DNA of 64,000 nucleotides. Source: Pseudanabaena yagii GIHE-NHR1. Its GTDB lineage: Bacteria; Cyanobacteriota; Cyanobacteriia; Pseudanabaenales; Pseudanabaenaceae. The notes beneath the pieces are model-generated. The model ran no database searches. It saw only the letters and a list, made by a program, of their open reading frames with translations, and was not told the origin of the DNA. The DNA lies in the NCBI RefSeq assembly GCF_012863495.1, contig NZ_JAAVJL010000001.1, forward strand, positions 434,001 through 498,000, in the 5' to 3' direction. Shown here piece by piece: positions 44,421-51,746 of the stretch. Every line of letters begins with the position of its first letter. Position 1 is the stretch's first letter. A program made the translations under genes and the position numbers.

Positions 44421-45383
44421 TTAGTACAAACTAGCAACATAGGACGCATAGCCGTTATACATTTGCGTAGCATAGCGATCGCCTGTTCCTAACATTTTTT
44501 CACTCGCCTGAGACCAGCGTGGATGCGGGATATTCGGATTGACATTCGCAGCAAAATCATATTCTTCGGGAATACGAGTGTTCCAAAATGTTGCGGGCTG
44601 GCGATCGCTAAATTCGATTTTCTCAATGGACTTGATACTCTTGTAACCATATTTCCAAGGCAAAACTAATCGAATCGGAGCACCATGCTGTTTCGGTAAT
44701 TCATGACCGTAAATACCCACAGCCATAAAAGCCAATTCATTCATCGCTTCTTTGATCGTTAATCCTTCCGTATAGGGCCAAGGCTGATTGTGCAAAATCT
44801 GTCTGCTTGCCTGTTCAGTACGCAAAAATGTGGTGAACTTGACATGAGTAGCATTTGCTTTCGGTTCCACTAACTCGATTAATCGCTTTAAAGGGAAGCC
44901 CAGCCAAGGTACTGCCATTGCCCAAGCCTCCACACAGCGATGGCGATAGAGCCTCTCCTCGATGGGCATTTTGGCGATTAAGTCCTCGATCGCAAATTTC
45001 TGAGGTTTCGCTACCAGTCCTGTGACTTCTATCGTCCAAGGATGGGGCTGAAATTTATCCACATATTTCCATACATCTTTATCACCACTGAACTCATAGA
45101 AATTGGTATAGACAGCCGCACTATATTCTTCCGTAATTGGGCGATCGAGGGTAAAGGCAAGATTGCGAGAGGCAGTAATTGCTTTCAGTCGTTCATTAGA
45201 TATCTGTTGCTTGACGATCGCTTTTTTCTCTTCGAGGGTTTGACAACCTGCCAGCAAACCGATCATGCTCAGGCTCCCTAGACCAGCATTCTTTAAAAAT
45301 CGGCGGCGATTCAGGTACACCGATTCTGACGTGGCTTGACTTTCGGGCAGAAACCAATCAGGAAGAATTTTGATCAAGGTCAT
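44421..45383 (-). CDS. msrP: MsrP (YedY) molybdopterin-dependent methionine sulfoxide reductase
   Basis: 320 residues from the ATG at 45383, which is preceded by aggaat at good spacing; the frame runs further upstream but the family starts near MTLIKILPDW. The Tat signal is NRRRFLKNAGLGSLSMIG. The sulfite-oxidase-fold core has the molybdenum cysteine in LYRHRCVEAWAM, plus PWPYTEGLTIKEAMNELA, HGAPIRLVLPWKYGYKSIK and the C-terminal box around TRIPEEYDF. It repairs oxidised methionines of periplasmic proteins. The MsrQ heme partner is not adjacent. Confidence 0.93.
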   Translation of the reverse strand: MTLIKILPDWFLPESQATSESVYLNRRRFLKNAGLGSLSMIGLLAGCQTLEEKKAIVKQQISNERLKAITASRNLAFTLDRPITEEYSAAVYTNFYEFSGDKDVWKYVDKFQPHPWTIEVTGLVAKPQKFAIEDLIAKMPIEERLYRHRCVEAWAMAVPWLGFPLKRLIELVEPKANATHVKFTTFLRTEQASRQILHNQPWPYTEGLTIKEAMNELAFMAVGIYGHELPKQHGAPIRLVLPWKYGYKSIKSIEKIEFSDRQPATFWNTRIPEEYDFAANVNPNIPHPRWSQASEKMLGTGDRYATQMYNGYASYVASLY

Positions 45384-45498
45384 GGTTATAATTCCTAAAG
45401 CAATTTGCGATGAAACCTGCCATAGCGTATACCAATCGGTATTCCCGCCAAAGGCGGGAATACCGATTGCTTGCTGTAAAAGCGCTATATTTACCATT

Positions 45499-46116
45499 AT
45501 GAACCGAGAAGATTTGCGATCGCTAGAAATTGCCAACTATCCAGTTGCAGGAGTTGATGAAGTTGGTCGAGGTTGCCTTTTTGGTGAAGTGGTCGCCGCA
45601 GCAGTAATTTTGCCTATCGAGAAAATGGCATATTTAGCAGATTTAGGTGTAACTGATAGCAAAAAACTGTCGGCATCAAAGCGTGATCAGTTAGACAAGA
45701 TCATTCGTGAAATAGCGATCGCCTATGCAATTGGGACTGCCTCGGTTGCAGAAATCGATCAAATCAATATTCTCGCCGCCAGTTTATTAGCAATGGAAAG
45801 GGCAATTTCTCAACTCAATCCACAGCCGAAGCATTGCTTAGTTGATGGTAATCAGCCTTTACGCTTTCAACTCATTAAGCCTATTCCCCAAACAACCGTA
45901 GTTCAGGGTGATTCCTTATCGATTTCCATTGCGGCGGCGAGTATTGTGGCAAAGGTATGGCGCGATCGCCAAATGATCGAACTTGCCAAAACCTATACAG
46001 GATATGACATTGCCACTAATAAAGGCTATGGAACTCCTAAACATCGAGAAGCGATTAAGAACCTTGGTTACACCGACCTCCATCGTCAAACATTTAAAAT
46101 CCGTGCAGCAGAATAA
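45499..46116 (+). CDS. rnhB: Ribonuclease HII
   Basis: 205 residues from the ATG at 45499, where the family start lies; the frame is open upstream to 45370 but overlaps msrP. It removes RNA from RNA-DNA hybrids and single ribonucleotides. Active-site motifs: AGVDEVGRGCLFGEVVAAAV (DEG), TDSKKLSASKRDQLDK, HCLVDGNQPL, GDSLSISIAAASIVAKVWRD and GYDIATNKGYGTPKH. The start codon is separated from the divergent msrP by a 115-bp spacer. Confidence 0.95.
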   Translation: MNREDLRSLEIANYPVAGVDEVGRGCLFGEVVAAAVILPIEKMAYLADLGVTDSKKLSASKRDQLDKIIREIAIAYAIGTASVAEIDQINILAASLLAMERAISQLNPQPKHCLVDGNQPLRFQLIKPIPQTTVVQGDSLSISIAAASIVAKVWRDRQMIELAKTYTGYDIATNKGYGTPKHREAIKNLGYTDLHRQTFKIRAAE

Positions 46117-46169
46117 TTTATAGATTTTTAGGAGTTGCTTAGCAACTCCTAAAAATCTATAAATTATTC
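46111..46169. terminator. Two-way terminator between rnhB and the PD-(D/E)XK-like gene
   Basis: 28-bp perfect arms (gaataatttatagattttta...) around ttgcttagcaa. Both genes' stop codons are inside the arms. Confidence 0.9.
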
Positions 46170-46774
46170 TCACATTCCTGAAAAGCTAAACGTAAAGCTC
46201 CCAAAGTCTTAGCAATATCATTAGAACTATACATTCCTGTTTCATAGACTTCGTTGGTAAGGGTAAGTTTATAAAATATCCATCCTTGCCCATTAGTAAC
46301 AATTCCCAAAACATCAATCTCTTTTCCTGCTTGCCGATTTTCCCATTGACAAGCTTGCATTTCTACTAAGCATTGAGCTAAACCCTGCTCAAAGTCATCG
46401 CGTTTAGCTTCGACAATACATAGGAATGGTGTATCTAAATAGTCTTGCCTAGCGGCAATTAAATAGTCAGCATTGCCAATTAAAATATCACTTTCTATTT
46501 TGCCGCCTTTCCATATTTTGAGTTTGTCAATACTATCCATTGCTTCTTCGCAAAAAGCATCGATCAGCAGCTTTTTAGATTCCTCATAACTCCGCAAATC
46601 GAAATTTCGATGCAAGCGCTCCAATCTTTTGATAAAAAATTCGCTAGGAGCGATCGCTAAATCTGGTAATTCCCAATGGGTTAAAGTTTTGATACCTAAT
46701 TGCTTATAAGCAGATGCTAGATCAAAGCTAGAGAAGCTCTTTTTTTTAGATTTTGATGGTTTAGTCTGTTTCAT
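46157..46774 (-). CDS. Conserved PD-(D/E)XK-like hypothetical protein
   Basis: 205 residues. The basic start (MKQTKPSKSKKK) is followed by a conserved cyanobacterial domain with GNADYLIAARQDYLDTPFLC then IVEAKRDDFEQGLAQCLVEM, an ExK nuclease-like core (Glu and Lys of VEAK) as seen in restriction-type and Uma2-like folds. The Asp partner is likely in GNADY. Small solitary members of this kind are common in cyanobacteria with no known function. The pdhB gene is divergent 190 bp away. Confidence 0.65.
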   Translation of the reverse strand: MKQTKPSKSKKKSFSSFDLASAYKQLGIKTLTHWELPDLAIAPSEFFIKRLERLHRNFDLRSYEESKKLLIDAFCEEAMDSIDKLKIWKGGKIESDILIGNADYLIAARQDYLDTPFLCIVEAKRDDFEQGLAQCLVEMQACQWENRQAGKEIDVLGIVTNGQGWIFYKLTLTNEVYETGMYSSNDIAKTLGALRLAFQECENNL

Positions 46775-46966
46775 CAGATATAACTTGCTATCTTAAGGTT
46801 TGCCTACATCCTAACTAAACTAATGTGAATGATGGCAAGTCGTAGCTTTGCCCAAATTATGCTTAGTCTCAAGTTTTTGGTGTAAGTTTTGGTGCAAGAT
46901 TTACGCTTTGTAAAGTTATAATTGAGCGTTAGCCCCAATAACTATGTAAATAATAAATAGATAAAT

Positions 46967-47941
46967 ATGGCAGAGGTTACTTTTTTTAACGCCCTCAGAG
47001 AGGCGATCGATGAGGAAATGGAGCGCGATCCAGCCGTTTATGTTCTAGGCGAAGACGTGGGGCATTATGGCGGCTCCTACAAAGTAACCAAAGACCTTTA
47101 CAAGAAATACGGTGACTTGCGCCTCCTCGATACCCCGATCGCCGAAAACAGTTTTACAGGCTTAGCGATCGGCTCAGCCATGACAGGCTTGCGCCCCATC
47201 GTTGAAGGCATGAACATGGGCTTCTTGCTCCTTGCCTTTAACCAAATTTCTAACAACGCAGGGATGTTGCGCTATACCTCTGGTGGTAACTTCAAAATCC
47301 CCATCGTCATTCGTGGTCCTGGTGGTGTCGGTCGCAACCTCGGTGCAGAACATTCTCAACGTCTTGAAACCTATTTCCAAGCAGTTCCGGGGATTAAGAT
47401 GGTGGCTTGCTCCACACCTTACAATGCTAAAGGTTTACTAAAATCGGCGATTCGCAACGATAATCCGATCCTATTCTTCGAGCATGTGTTGCTATATAAC
47501 CTCAAGGAAGATATTCCCGATGAGGAGTATTTACTGCCCCTAGATAAGGCGGAAATCGTGCGCGAAGGCAGCGATGTGACGATTCTCACCTATTCGAGAA
47601 TGCGCTATCACGTTCTCAAGGCTGTTGAGACCCTCGTTGATAAGGGCTACGATCCTGAAGTAATTGACTTGATTTCCTTGAAGCCTCTCGATCTGGAAAC
47701 CATCGTCACCTCCTTACGGAAAACCCATCGCATTGTCATCGTTGAAGAAGGAATGCGTTGCGCCAGTATCGGTTCCGAAATCATCGCTTCGATCAATGAC
47801 CATTACTTTGATGAGTTGGATGCGCCAATTGTCCGTCTTGCCGCTTTGGATGTACCTACTCCCTATAATGGCGGATTGGAGAACCTAACAATTCCTCAAC
47901 CTGAAGATGTAATTGCAGCAGTTGAGAAGTTACTAGCCTAA
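46967..47941 (+). CDS. pdhB: Pyruvate dehydrogenase E1 component beta subunit
   Basis: 324 residues, normal length. With the alpha subunit it decarboxylates pyruvate to acetyl-lipoyl in the cytoplasm. The TPP-binding pyrimidine-domain motifs are seen: [70 protein letters not shown], and the C-domain [13 protein letters not shown]. The alpha subunit gene is elsewhere, as is usual in cyanobacteria. Confidence 0.96.
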   Translation: MAEVTFFNALREAIDEEMERDPAVYVLGEDVGHYGGSYKVTKDLYKKYGDLRLLDTPIAENSFTGLAIGSAMTGLRPIVEGMNMGFLLLAFNQISNNAGMLRYTSGGNFKIPIVIRGPGGVGRNLGAEHSQRLETYFQAVPGIKMVACSTPYNAKGLLKSAIRNDNPILFFEHVLLYNLKEDIPDEEYLLPLDKAEIVREGSDVTILTYSRMRYHVLKAVETLVDKGYDPEVIDLISLKPLDLETIVTSLRKTHRIVIVEEGMRCASIGSEIIASINDHYFDELDAPIVRLAALDVPTPYNGGLENLTIPQPEDVIAAVEKLLA

Positions 47942-47943
47942 TG

Positions 47944-47990
47944 ACAACTCAAAAAAAAGCGGCACTTCGTGCCGCTTTTTTTTGAGTTGT
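47944..47990 (+). terminator. Terminator of pdhB
   Basis: acaactcaaaaaaaagcggc arms perfect around acttcgt, with an A8/T8 pair. Confidence 0.85.
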
Positions 47991-48000
47991 GCGTTAAATT

Positions 48001-48055
48001 AAAACCCAAATAAGTGAAGGCGGCACTTCGTGCCGCCTTCACTTATTTGGATTTT
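48001..48055. terminator. Second hairpin after pdhB
   Basis: Arms aaaacccaaataagtgaagg... perfect but for one base. The same ggcacttcgtgcc core as the preceding hairpin, so the pair may have arisen by duplication. Confidence 0.65.
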
Positions 48056-48074
48056 ATGTCCTAAGCAAAACTTA

Positions 48075-49569
48075 CTGGAGTTTAGACTAAAAGATGTAAG
48101 AAAGGCAGAGTAAAAGAGATACAAACTGCCTAAAGTAGATGAAAAGTAAAGAGACATCTACAGCCATGATTATTGATAAACTACAGGAATTTCGTCAACA
48201 GGCATATAAATTTTTAGGGAACGGAAGAGATGCCATATTAGACTTGATGGATGCAGTATTGACGAGTCCAAGAGTGAAATCATTTGCAGAATTATCATTA
48301 TCAGCAGTGTATCGACGGAAATGGTCAAGCCTGTATGAATCATTAAAAGACAGTCGTCCAAACCGAGGAAAGCTGAGACGATTATGTGTGGAACAAATCC
48401 CGAAAGCCATCCGCCCATTACTAGCAGGAGACCATACAGGATGGGGAAGACCGCATGCCAAAACGCTAAGAGACAGGATTTTTGTGCATCAACCGAATTT
48501 GGTAGAAGGGAACAAACCAATTGTGTTAGGGCACGACTACAGCACCTTGGCATGGATACCAGAAATGTCAGGGAGTTGGGCGATTCCGTTATGTCATGAA
48601 CGCATCAGTAGTTTTGAGACAGCAGCCCAAAGAGGTGCATTCCAACTGAGGCAAGTATGTCGCGATTTGACAGCAAGACCGATCGCCACGTACGACAGTG
48701 AATATGGCAGTGCCACCTTCATAAATTTGACCGAGGATATCCCCGTAGATTTACTACTGCGACTACGCCCGAATCGATGCTTATACAAAGCTCCTGCCCC
48801 CTATAGTGGCTGTGGTCGTCCCCGCAAGCATGGGGATAAATTCCAACTTGCCAATGCTGATAGTTGGGGAGAGCCATCGGCAACTTTTAGCTTAGAGGAT
48901 GAGACTGTCGGACAAGTGCTAATCCAGCAATGGTCTGATTTACACTTTAAAAAAGCATCCCAACGACATTTCCAAGTTATGCGAGTTACCCATCCCCATT
49001 GCTCTGGTTTGTGGTTAGCTTGGGTGGGTGAGCAAATGCCATCTTTAGAGCAGATTTGGAGACTGTACTTACGCCGTTTTGCCATCGACCATTGGTATCG
49101 CTTTGCCAAACAACGTTTACATTGGACTCTGCCTCAATTACTGACTCCTCAACAGGCTTTGCGCTGGAGTGACCTCATGCCTCTATTGTCTTGGCAGTTA
49201 TGGTTGGCGCGTCAACTGGTTATTGATACTCCTTTGCCTTGGCAAAAAACTCAAACCAATCTTACTCTTGGTCGTGTTGCTCAGGGCTTTGCTGCACTTT
49301 TAGTTAGGATTGGCTCTCCTGCTTGTTCTCCCAAACCTCGTGGTAAGTCTCTTGGCTGGAATTCTGGGCGTAAGCGGTCTCCTTTTCCTCGCTTTCCTGT
49401 CATCAAAAAACACGCCTCCCGTCCGAAAAAGGTCAATAAAGACAACCTTAATTCCTAACCTTCAATATTCTCCTTTTCTCTCTCTTCGTTTTGCTCAGTT
49501 CTCCATTTTATGGGTTACTTTTTCCTGCTCTTTTTCTGTTTCTCTTAATCAACTTAGTCTAAATTCCAG
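48075..49569 (+). mobile_element. Insertion sequence with about 16-bp terminal inverted repeats
   Basis: The left end ctggagtttagactaa and the right end, read on the other strand, ctggaatttagactaa match at 15 of 16 bases, with weaker similarity for another 20. The element is 1495 bp with one transposase. No target duplication is visible (left flank ...aactta, right flank gctctc...), in line with a deletion at the left side. Confidence 0.82.
48139..49458 (+). CDS. DDE transposase (IS4/IS701-like, NF041680-type)
   Basis: 439 residues. RNase H-like DDE transposase for the surrounding IS. Candidate acidic residues: LGHDYSTLAWIPE, TYDSEYGSATF, and the Glu/Asp of the late region DHWYRFAKQRLHWTLPQLLT. 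The Y-x-x-R-W-x-I-D-H signature (LYLRRFAIDHWYRFAK) is as in IS4-superfamily enzymes. The basic, Arg/Lys-rich C-terminus is normal. An ATG at 48166 (MIIDKLQEFRQQ) is an alternative start. The exact family name is from memory. Confidence 0.85.
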   Translation: MKSKETSTAMIIDKLQEFRQQAYKFLGNGRDAILDLMDAVLTSPRVKSFAELSLSAVYRRKWSSLYESLKDSRPNRGKLRRLCVEQIPKAIRPLLAGDHTGWGRPHAKTLRDRIFVHQPNLVEGNKPIVLGHDYSTLAWIPEMSGSWAIPLCHERISSFETAAQRGAFQLRQVCRDLTARPIATYDSEYGSATFINLTEDIPVDLLLRLRPNRCLYKAPAPYSGCGRPRKHGDKFQLANADSWGEPSATFSLEDETVGQVLIQQWSDLHFKKASQRHFQVMRVTHPHCSGLWLAWVGEQMPSLEQIWRLYLRRFAIDHWYRFAKQRLHWTLPQLLTPQQALRWSDLMPLLSWQLWLARQLVIDTPLPWQKTQTNLTLGRVAQGFAALLVRIGSPACSPKPRGKSLGWNSGRKRSPFPRFPVIKKHASRPKKVNKDNLNS

Positions 49570-49748
49570 GCTCTCAAGATAGGACTAGAATAAATCTGAG
49601 TAATCTGCAAACCAGACAATTGATCGGCTAATAATTTAGCTTGATTAATTCCATTCTCAGTTAGAGGATGTTTGCAGCCAGTGTTAGAAAACTCATGGAG
49701 CAGGTTAGCAATACTTTCACCATGACGGACAAAATAGAGTTTTAGCAT
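49554..49748 (-). pseudogene. Histidine phosphatase (PGM-like) truncated by IS
   Basis: Starts MLKLYFVRHGESIANLL, with the catalytic RHGE motif, then HPLTENGINQAKLLADQL and IYSSPILRA. At 49570 it runs into the IS right end and stops within it (WNLD). About two thirds of a normal 200-residue phosphatase is missing, and the missing 3' part is not found on the left side of the IS, so it was lost by deletion. Confidence 0.85.
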
Positions 49749-49862
49749 CACACTTTCTAGCAGACATATCACCATATCAATATCAATCCCCATAATAAGC
49801 TGCCAATTATGGTGAAAACTGCTAGGATAATATTGTCGTTATTACAATTTGTATTAACATCT

Positions 49863-50189
49863 ATGGGTTCCAAAACCTACTCACTTGCTCCTGCGAAAAT
49901 TGGCAATTCTCTTGGCTTTAGGTTGCCAGTATCGTTTTATCGCGATCATCCTCGGTTTGCTAATGCAACAGGATGGGTAGAGGTTCTAACTGACGATACG
50001 CTTTTGGTTAAGTTGGAACCAGTTACAAATGAGTCAGAAAGTAATGAAGAAAATAACGAATTAATGCTTAGTTTGTTTTTGGACTTTATCACTAAGGATG
50101 CTCTCAAAAATAGTGATCGCCTTGAAGCTTATACAGAAGTGATGGCTCAAGATGATGATGAACTCCTTGAAGGGGTTGAAATCGATTGA
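49863..50189 (+). CDS. PrlF/AbrB-type antitoxin
   Basis: 108 residues from the ATG at 49863, where SpoVT/AbrB swapped-hairpin sequence begins (MGSKTYSLAPAKIGNSLGFR, GWVEVLTDDTLLVKLEP). The acidic C-terminus (EENNELMLSLFLDFITKDAL) fits a YhaV-binding tail. It overlaps the following toxin reading frame at TGATGA by 1 bp. It appears intact although its toxin is broken. Confidence 0.82.
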   Translation: MGSKTYSLAPAKIGNSLGFRLPVSFYRDHPRFANATGWVEVLTDDTLLVKLEPVTNESESNEENNELMLSLFLDFITKDALKNSDRLEAYTEVMAQDDDELLEGVEID

Positions 50190-50640
50190 TGAGTGCAATC
50201 ATTCGCAATGGTTGGGAAATTACTTCCATCGAAATTTTTTTGGTGAACAAAGACGGCAACTAAAGGAACAGGTCAGACAATTAAAGGCGAATCTACCGCC
50301 TGAAGTGTTTGTTAAACATCCTACGGTTAAATTGCTTGCTGCTGTAATGGTGGGGATTAAGGAAAAAATAGTTATCGATCCGTTTGCACCTCAATTTGCA
50401 CTCAAGGGTGCGCTGAAGCATTATGGACGATTGAAGGGAATGGGGCTAAGCGATCGCTATCGGCTCTTTTTTCGAGCTTTTGAGGCAGAAAATCGAAAGG
50501 TTTTGATTGTTCTCTGGTTGGGATTTCCGCGTAAGGAAGGTGATAAAAATGATTGTTATGAAGTTTTTTCGCGGATGGTGCATAATGGCGATTTCCCTGA
50601 GAATTTAGAACAACTCCTTGCGGAAACTGATGTTATTTAA
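50189..50640 (+). pseudogene. YhaV-type toxin, frameshifted near codon 11
   Basis: From ATG 50189 the frame reads MSAIIRNGWEI, the normal YhaV start, but then leaves frame. The +1 frame continues exactly with YFHRNFFGEQRRQLKEQV and runs intact to 50640 (KHPTVKLLAAVMVGIKEKI, LKGMGLSDRYRLFFRAFE, LWLGFPRKEGDKNDCYEVF). A one-base loss in gaaatt-acttcc (about 50221) explains it. A frame opening at ATG 50152 inside the antitoxin would add an unrelated leader and is not a credible start. YhaV is an mRNA-cutting RNase of the RelE superfamily. Confidence 0.85.
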
Positions 50641-50732
50641 TCTCTCGGTTTGTATTTAACGCCCCAAGTGCAGAAGAGTTCGACGGCGATCGCAACAATA
50701 ATCTCTACAAATGGCGATCGCAATTCGACGTG

Positions 50733-50771
50733 TGTGCTACCATCAGTAGCATTATGAGTAGTATAAAATAG
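50733..50771 (+). promoter_or_regulatory. Putative operator/promoter of MazEF copy B
   Basis: gtgctaccatcagtagcatt then atgagtagtataaaatag, matching 38041-38078 with few changes. It is retained in both copies, unlike the sequence further upstream, which is only partly similar. Confidence 0.45.
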
Positions 50772-50773
50772 CT

Positions 50774-50992
50774 ATGAAAATATCTATTTCTCTTCCAGAT
50801 GAGTTAGTCCACTACGTTGACGATCGCGTAGAAAATCGCAGTCGGCTCATTGAGGGGTTACTGCAAGCATGGCGGAAGCAGCAGGAAAAGCAGGCGATGG
50901 TTGAAGCTTGTTTGTTATTAGATGAGTTGTCAAATGATGAGGATGCGGCATGGCAGCAAGCGGCGATTATCGATTGGGAAGTATCTGGTTAG
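50774..50992 (+). CDS. MazE-like antitoxin, copy B
   Basis: 72 residues with ATG start. It differs from copy A by V3I, E57D and T59A only. Same ribbon-helix-helix N-terminus and acidic C-terminal arm, and the same 43-bp overlap with the toxin gene. It forms the left border of the second defence cassette. Confidence 0.88.
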   Translation: MKISISLPDELVHYVDDRVENRSRLIEGLLQAWRKQQEKQAMVEACLLLDELSNDEDAAWQQAAIIDWEVSG

Positions 50993-51306
50993 TAAGTTTC
51001 GATCCTTCGATTGGTACAGAAATTCGCAAAACTCGTCCTGCGGTGATTATCTCTGGAACTGCTTTTAATCAGCGTAGTAAGGTAACTGTGTTACCGATTA
51101 CTTCTGCTAATCCTAGCGATCGATTACTGCCAGTGATTGTGCCTTTGATTCCTTCTATTAATAATGGTCTTAGCAGTAATAGTTTTGTTGTCTGTATCGA
51201 TCCGATGACTTTTGATAAACGTAGGTTGATTCAATGTCTTGGTCAAGTAGAAGCGAATCAATTGCAAGAGATACAACAGATTTTAGTTAGGTATTTGGAA
51301 CTTTAA
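50950..51306 (+). CDS. MazF/PemK-family toxin, copy B
   Basis: 118 residues, paralogue of 38257-38613 with about ten substitutions. The MazF core (WLVSFDPSIGTEIRKTRPAV) is unchanged; changes cluster in the loop NNGLSSNSFVVCIDPMTF. The TAA at 51304-51306 is also, on the other strand, the likely original stop of the neighbouring DUF2281-like gene. Confidence 0.88.
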   Translation: MAASGDYRLGSIWLVSFDPSIGTEIRKTRPAVIISGTAFNQRSKVTVLPITSANPSDRLLPVIVPLIPSINNGLSSNSFVVCIDPMTFDKRRLIQCLGQVEANQLQEIQQILVRYLEL

Positions 51307-51316
51307 TCAGGTTCTA

Positions 51317-51598
51317 TTATTTGTTGAAGTGCCTTAGCGATCGCTTCATATTGTTGAGGTGTGAAGATGCCGCGATAAATTTAACGGGTAGCCCTTCTTG
51401 TAGTTCTCCTTCTTGCCATTCATAGGATTCATAATTATCTAAACCTGACAGGTCGCTCTCTAGCCAGTCTGTATCTTCTTGAGTGCGTGAGTTTTCAGTT
51501 TGCCATACGAGATAGTTTAAAAAGCTAAGCACTTCTCGCAGTTTGTCATCAGGGATAATTTCTAAGCGTTGCACTATCTCGTTTTTAATTGTGTTCAT
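51317..51598 (-). CDS. DUF2281-like antitoxin, probably frameshifted at the end
   Basis: 93 residues as read. The antitoxin-like start MNTIKNEIVQRLEIIPDDKL-REVLSFLNYL is followed by WLESDLSGLDNYESYEWQEG and EGLPVKFIA. The last 18 residues look out of frame. The +1 frame instead gives GIFTPQQYEAIAKALQQIIE and ends at 51304, sharing its stop with the convergent MazF. Whether that is the original C-terminus cannot be settled by eye. No toxin partner lies upstream. Confidence 0.6.
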   Translation of the reverse strand: MNTIKNEIVQRLEIIPDDKLREVLSFLNYLVWQTENSRTQEDTDWLESDLSGLDNYESYEWQEGELQEGLPVKFIAASSHLNNMKRSLRHFNK

Positions 51599-51746
51599 AC
51601 TACTTTTCTCGATCCACGTTCAAGTTAGTTTTAGTTTAGCAAAACCCTAGTAGTAAAGACGATCGCTAAATCCATCACCCAAAATTGCAATCGCTTTGAT
51701 TTGGATGCAAAAATGCTAGAATTATCCGAAAGTTTCAGTAGATGTT

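Noticed and set aside
45384-45536. Longer N-terminus for msrP
   Set aside because: The ATG at 45383 has a ribosome site and puts the Tat signal near the N-terminus; the extension overlaps rnhB.
50152-50640. YhaV reading starting inside the antitoxin gene at 50152
   Set aside because: The leader MMMNSLKGLKSIDECNHSQW is unrelated to the family; the frameshift explanation from ATG 50189 fits residue by residue.
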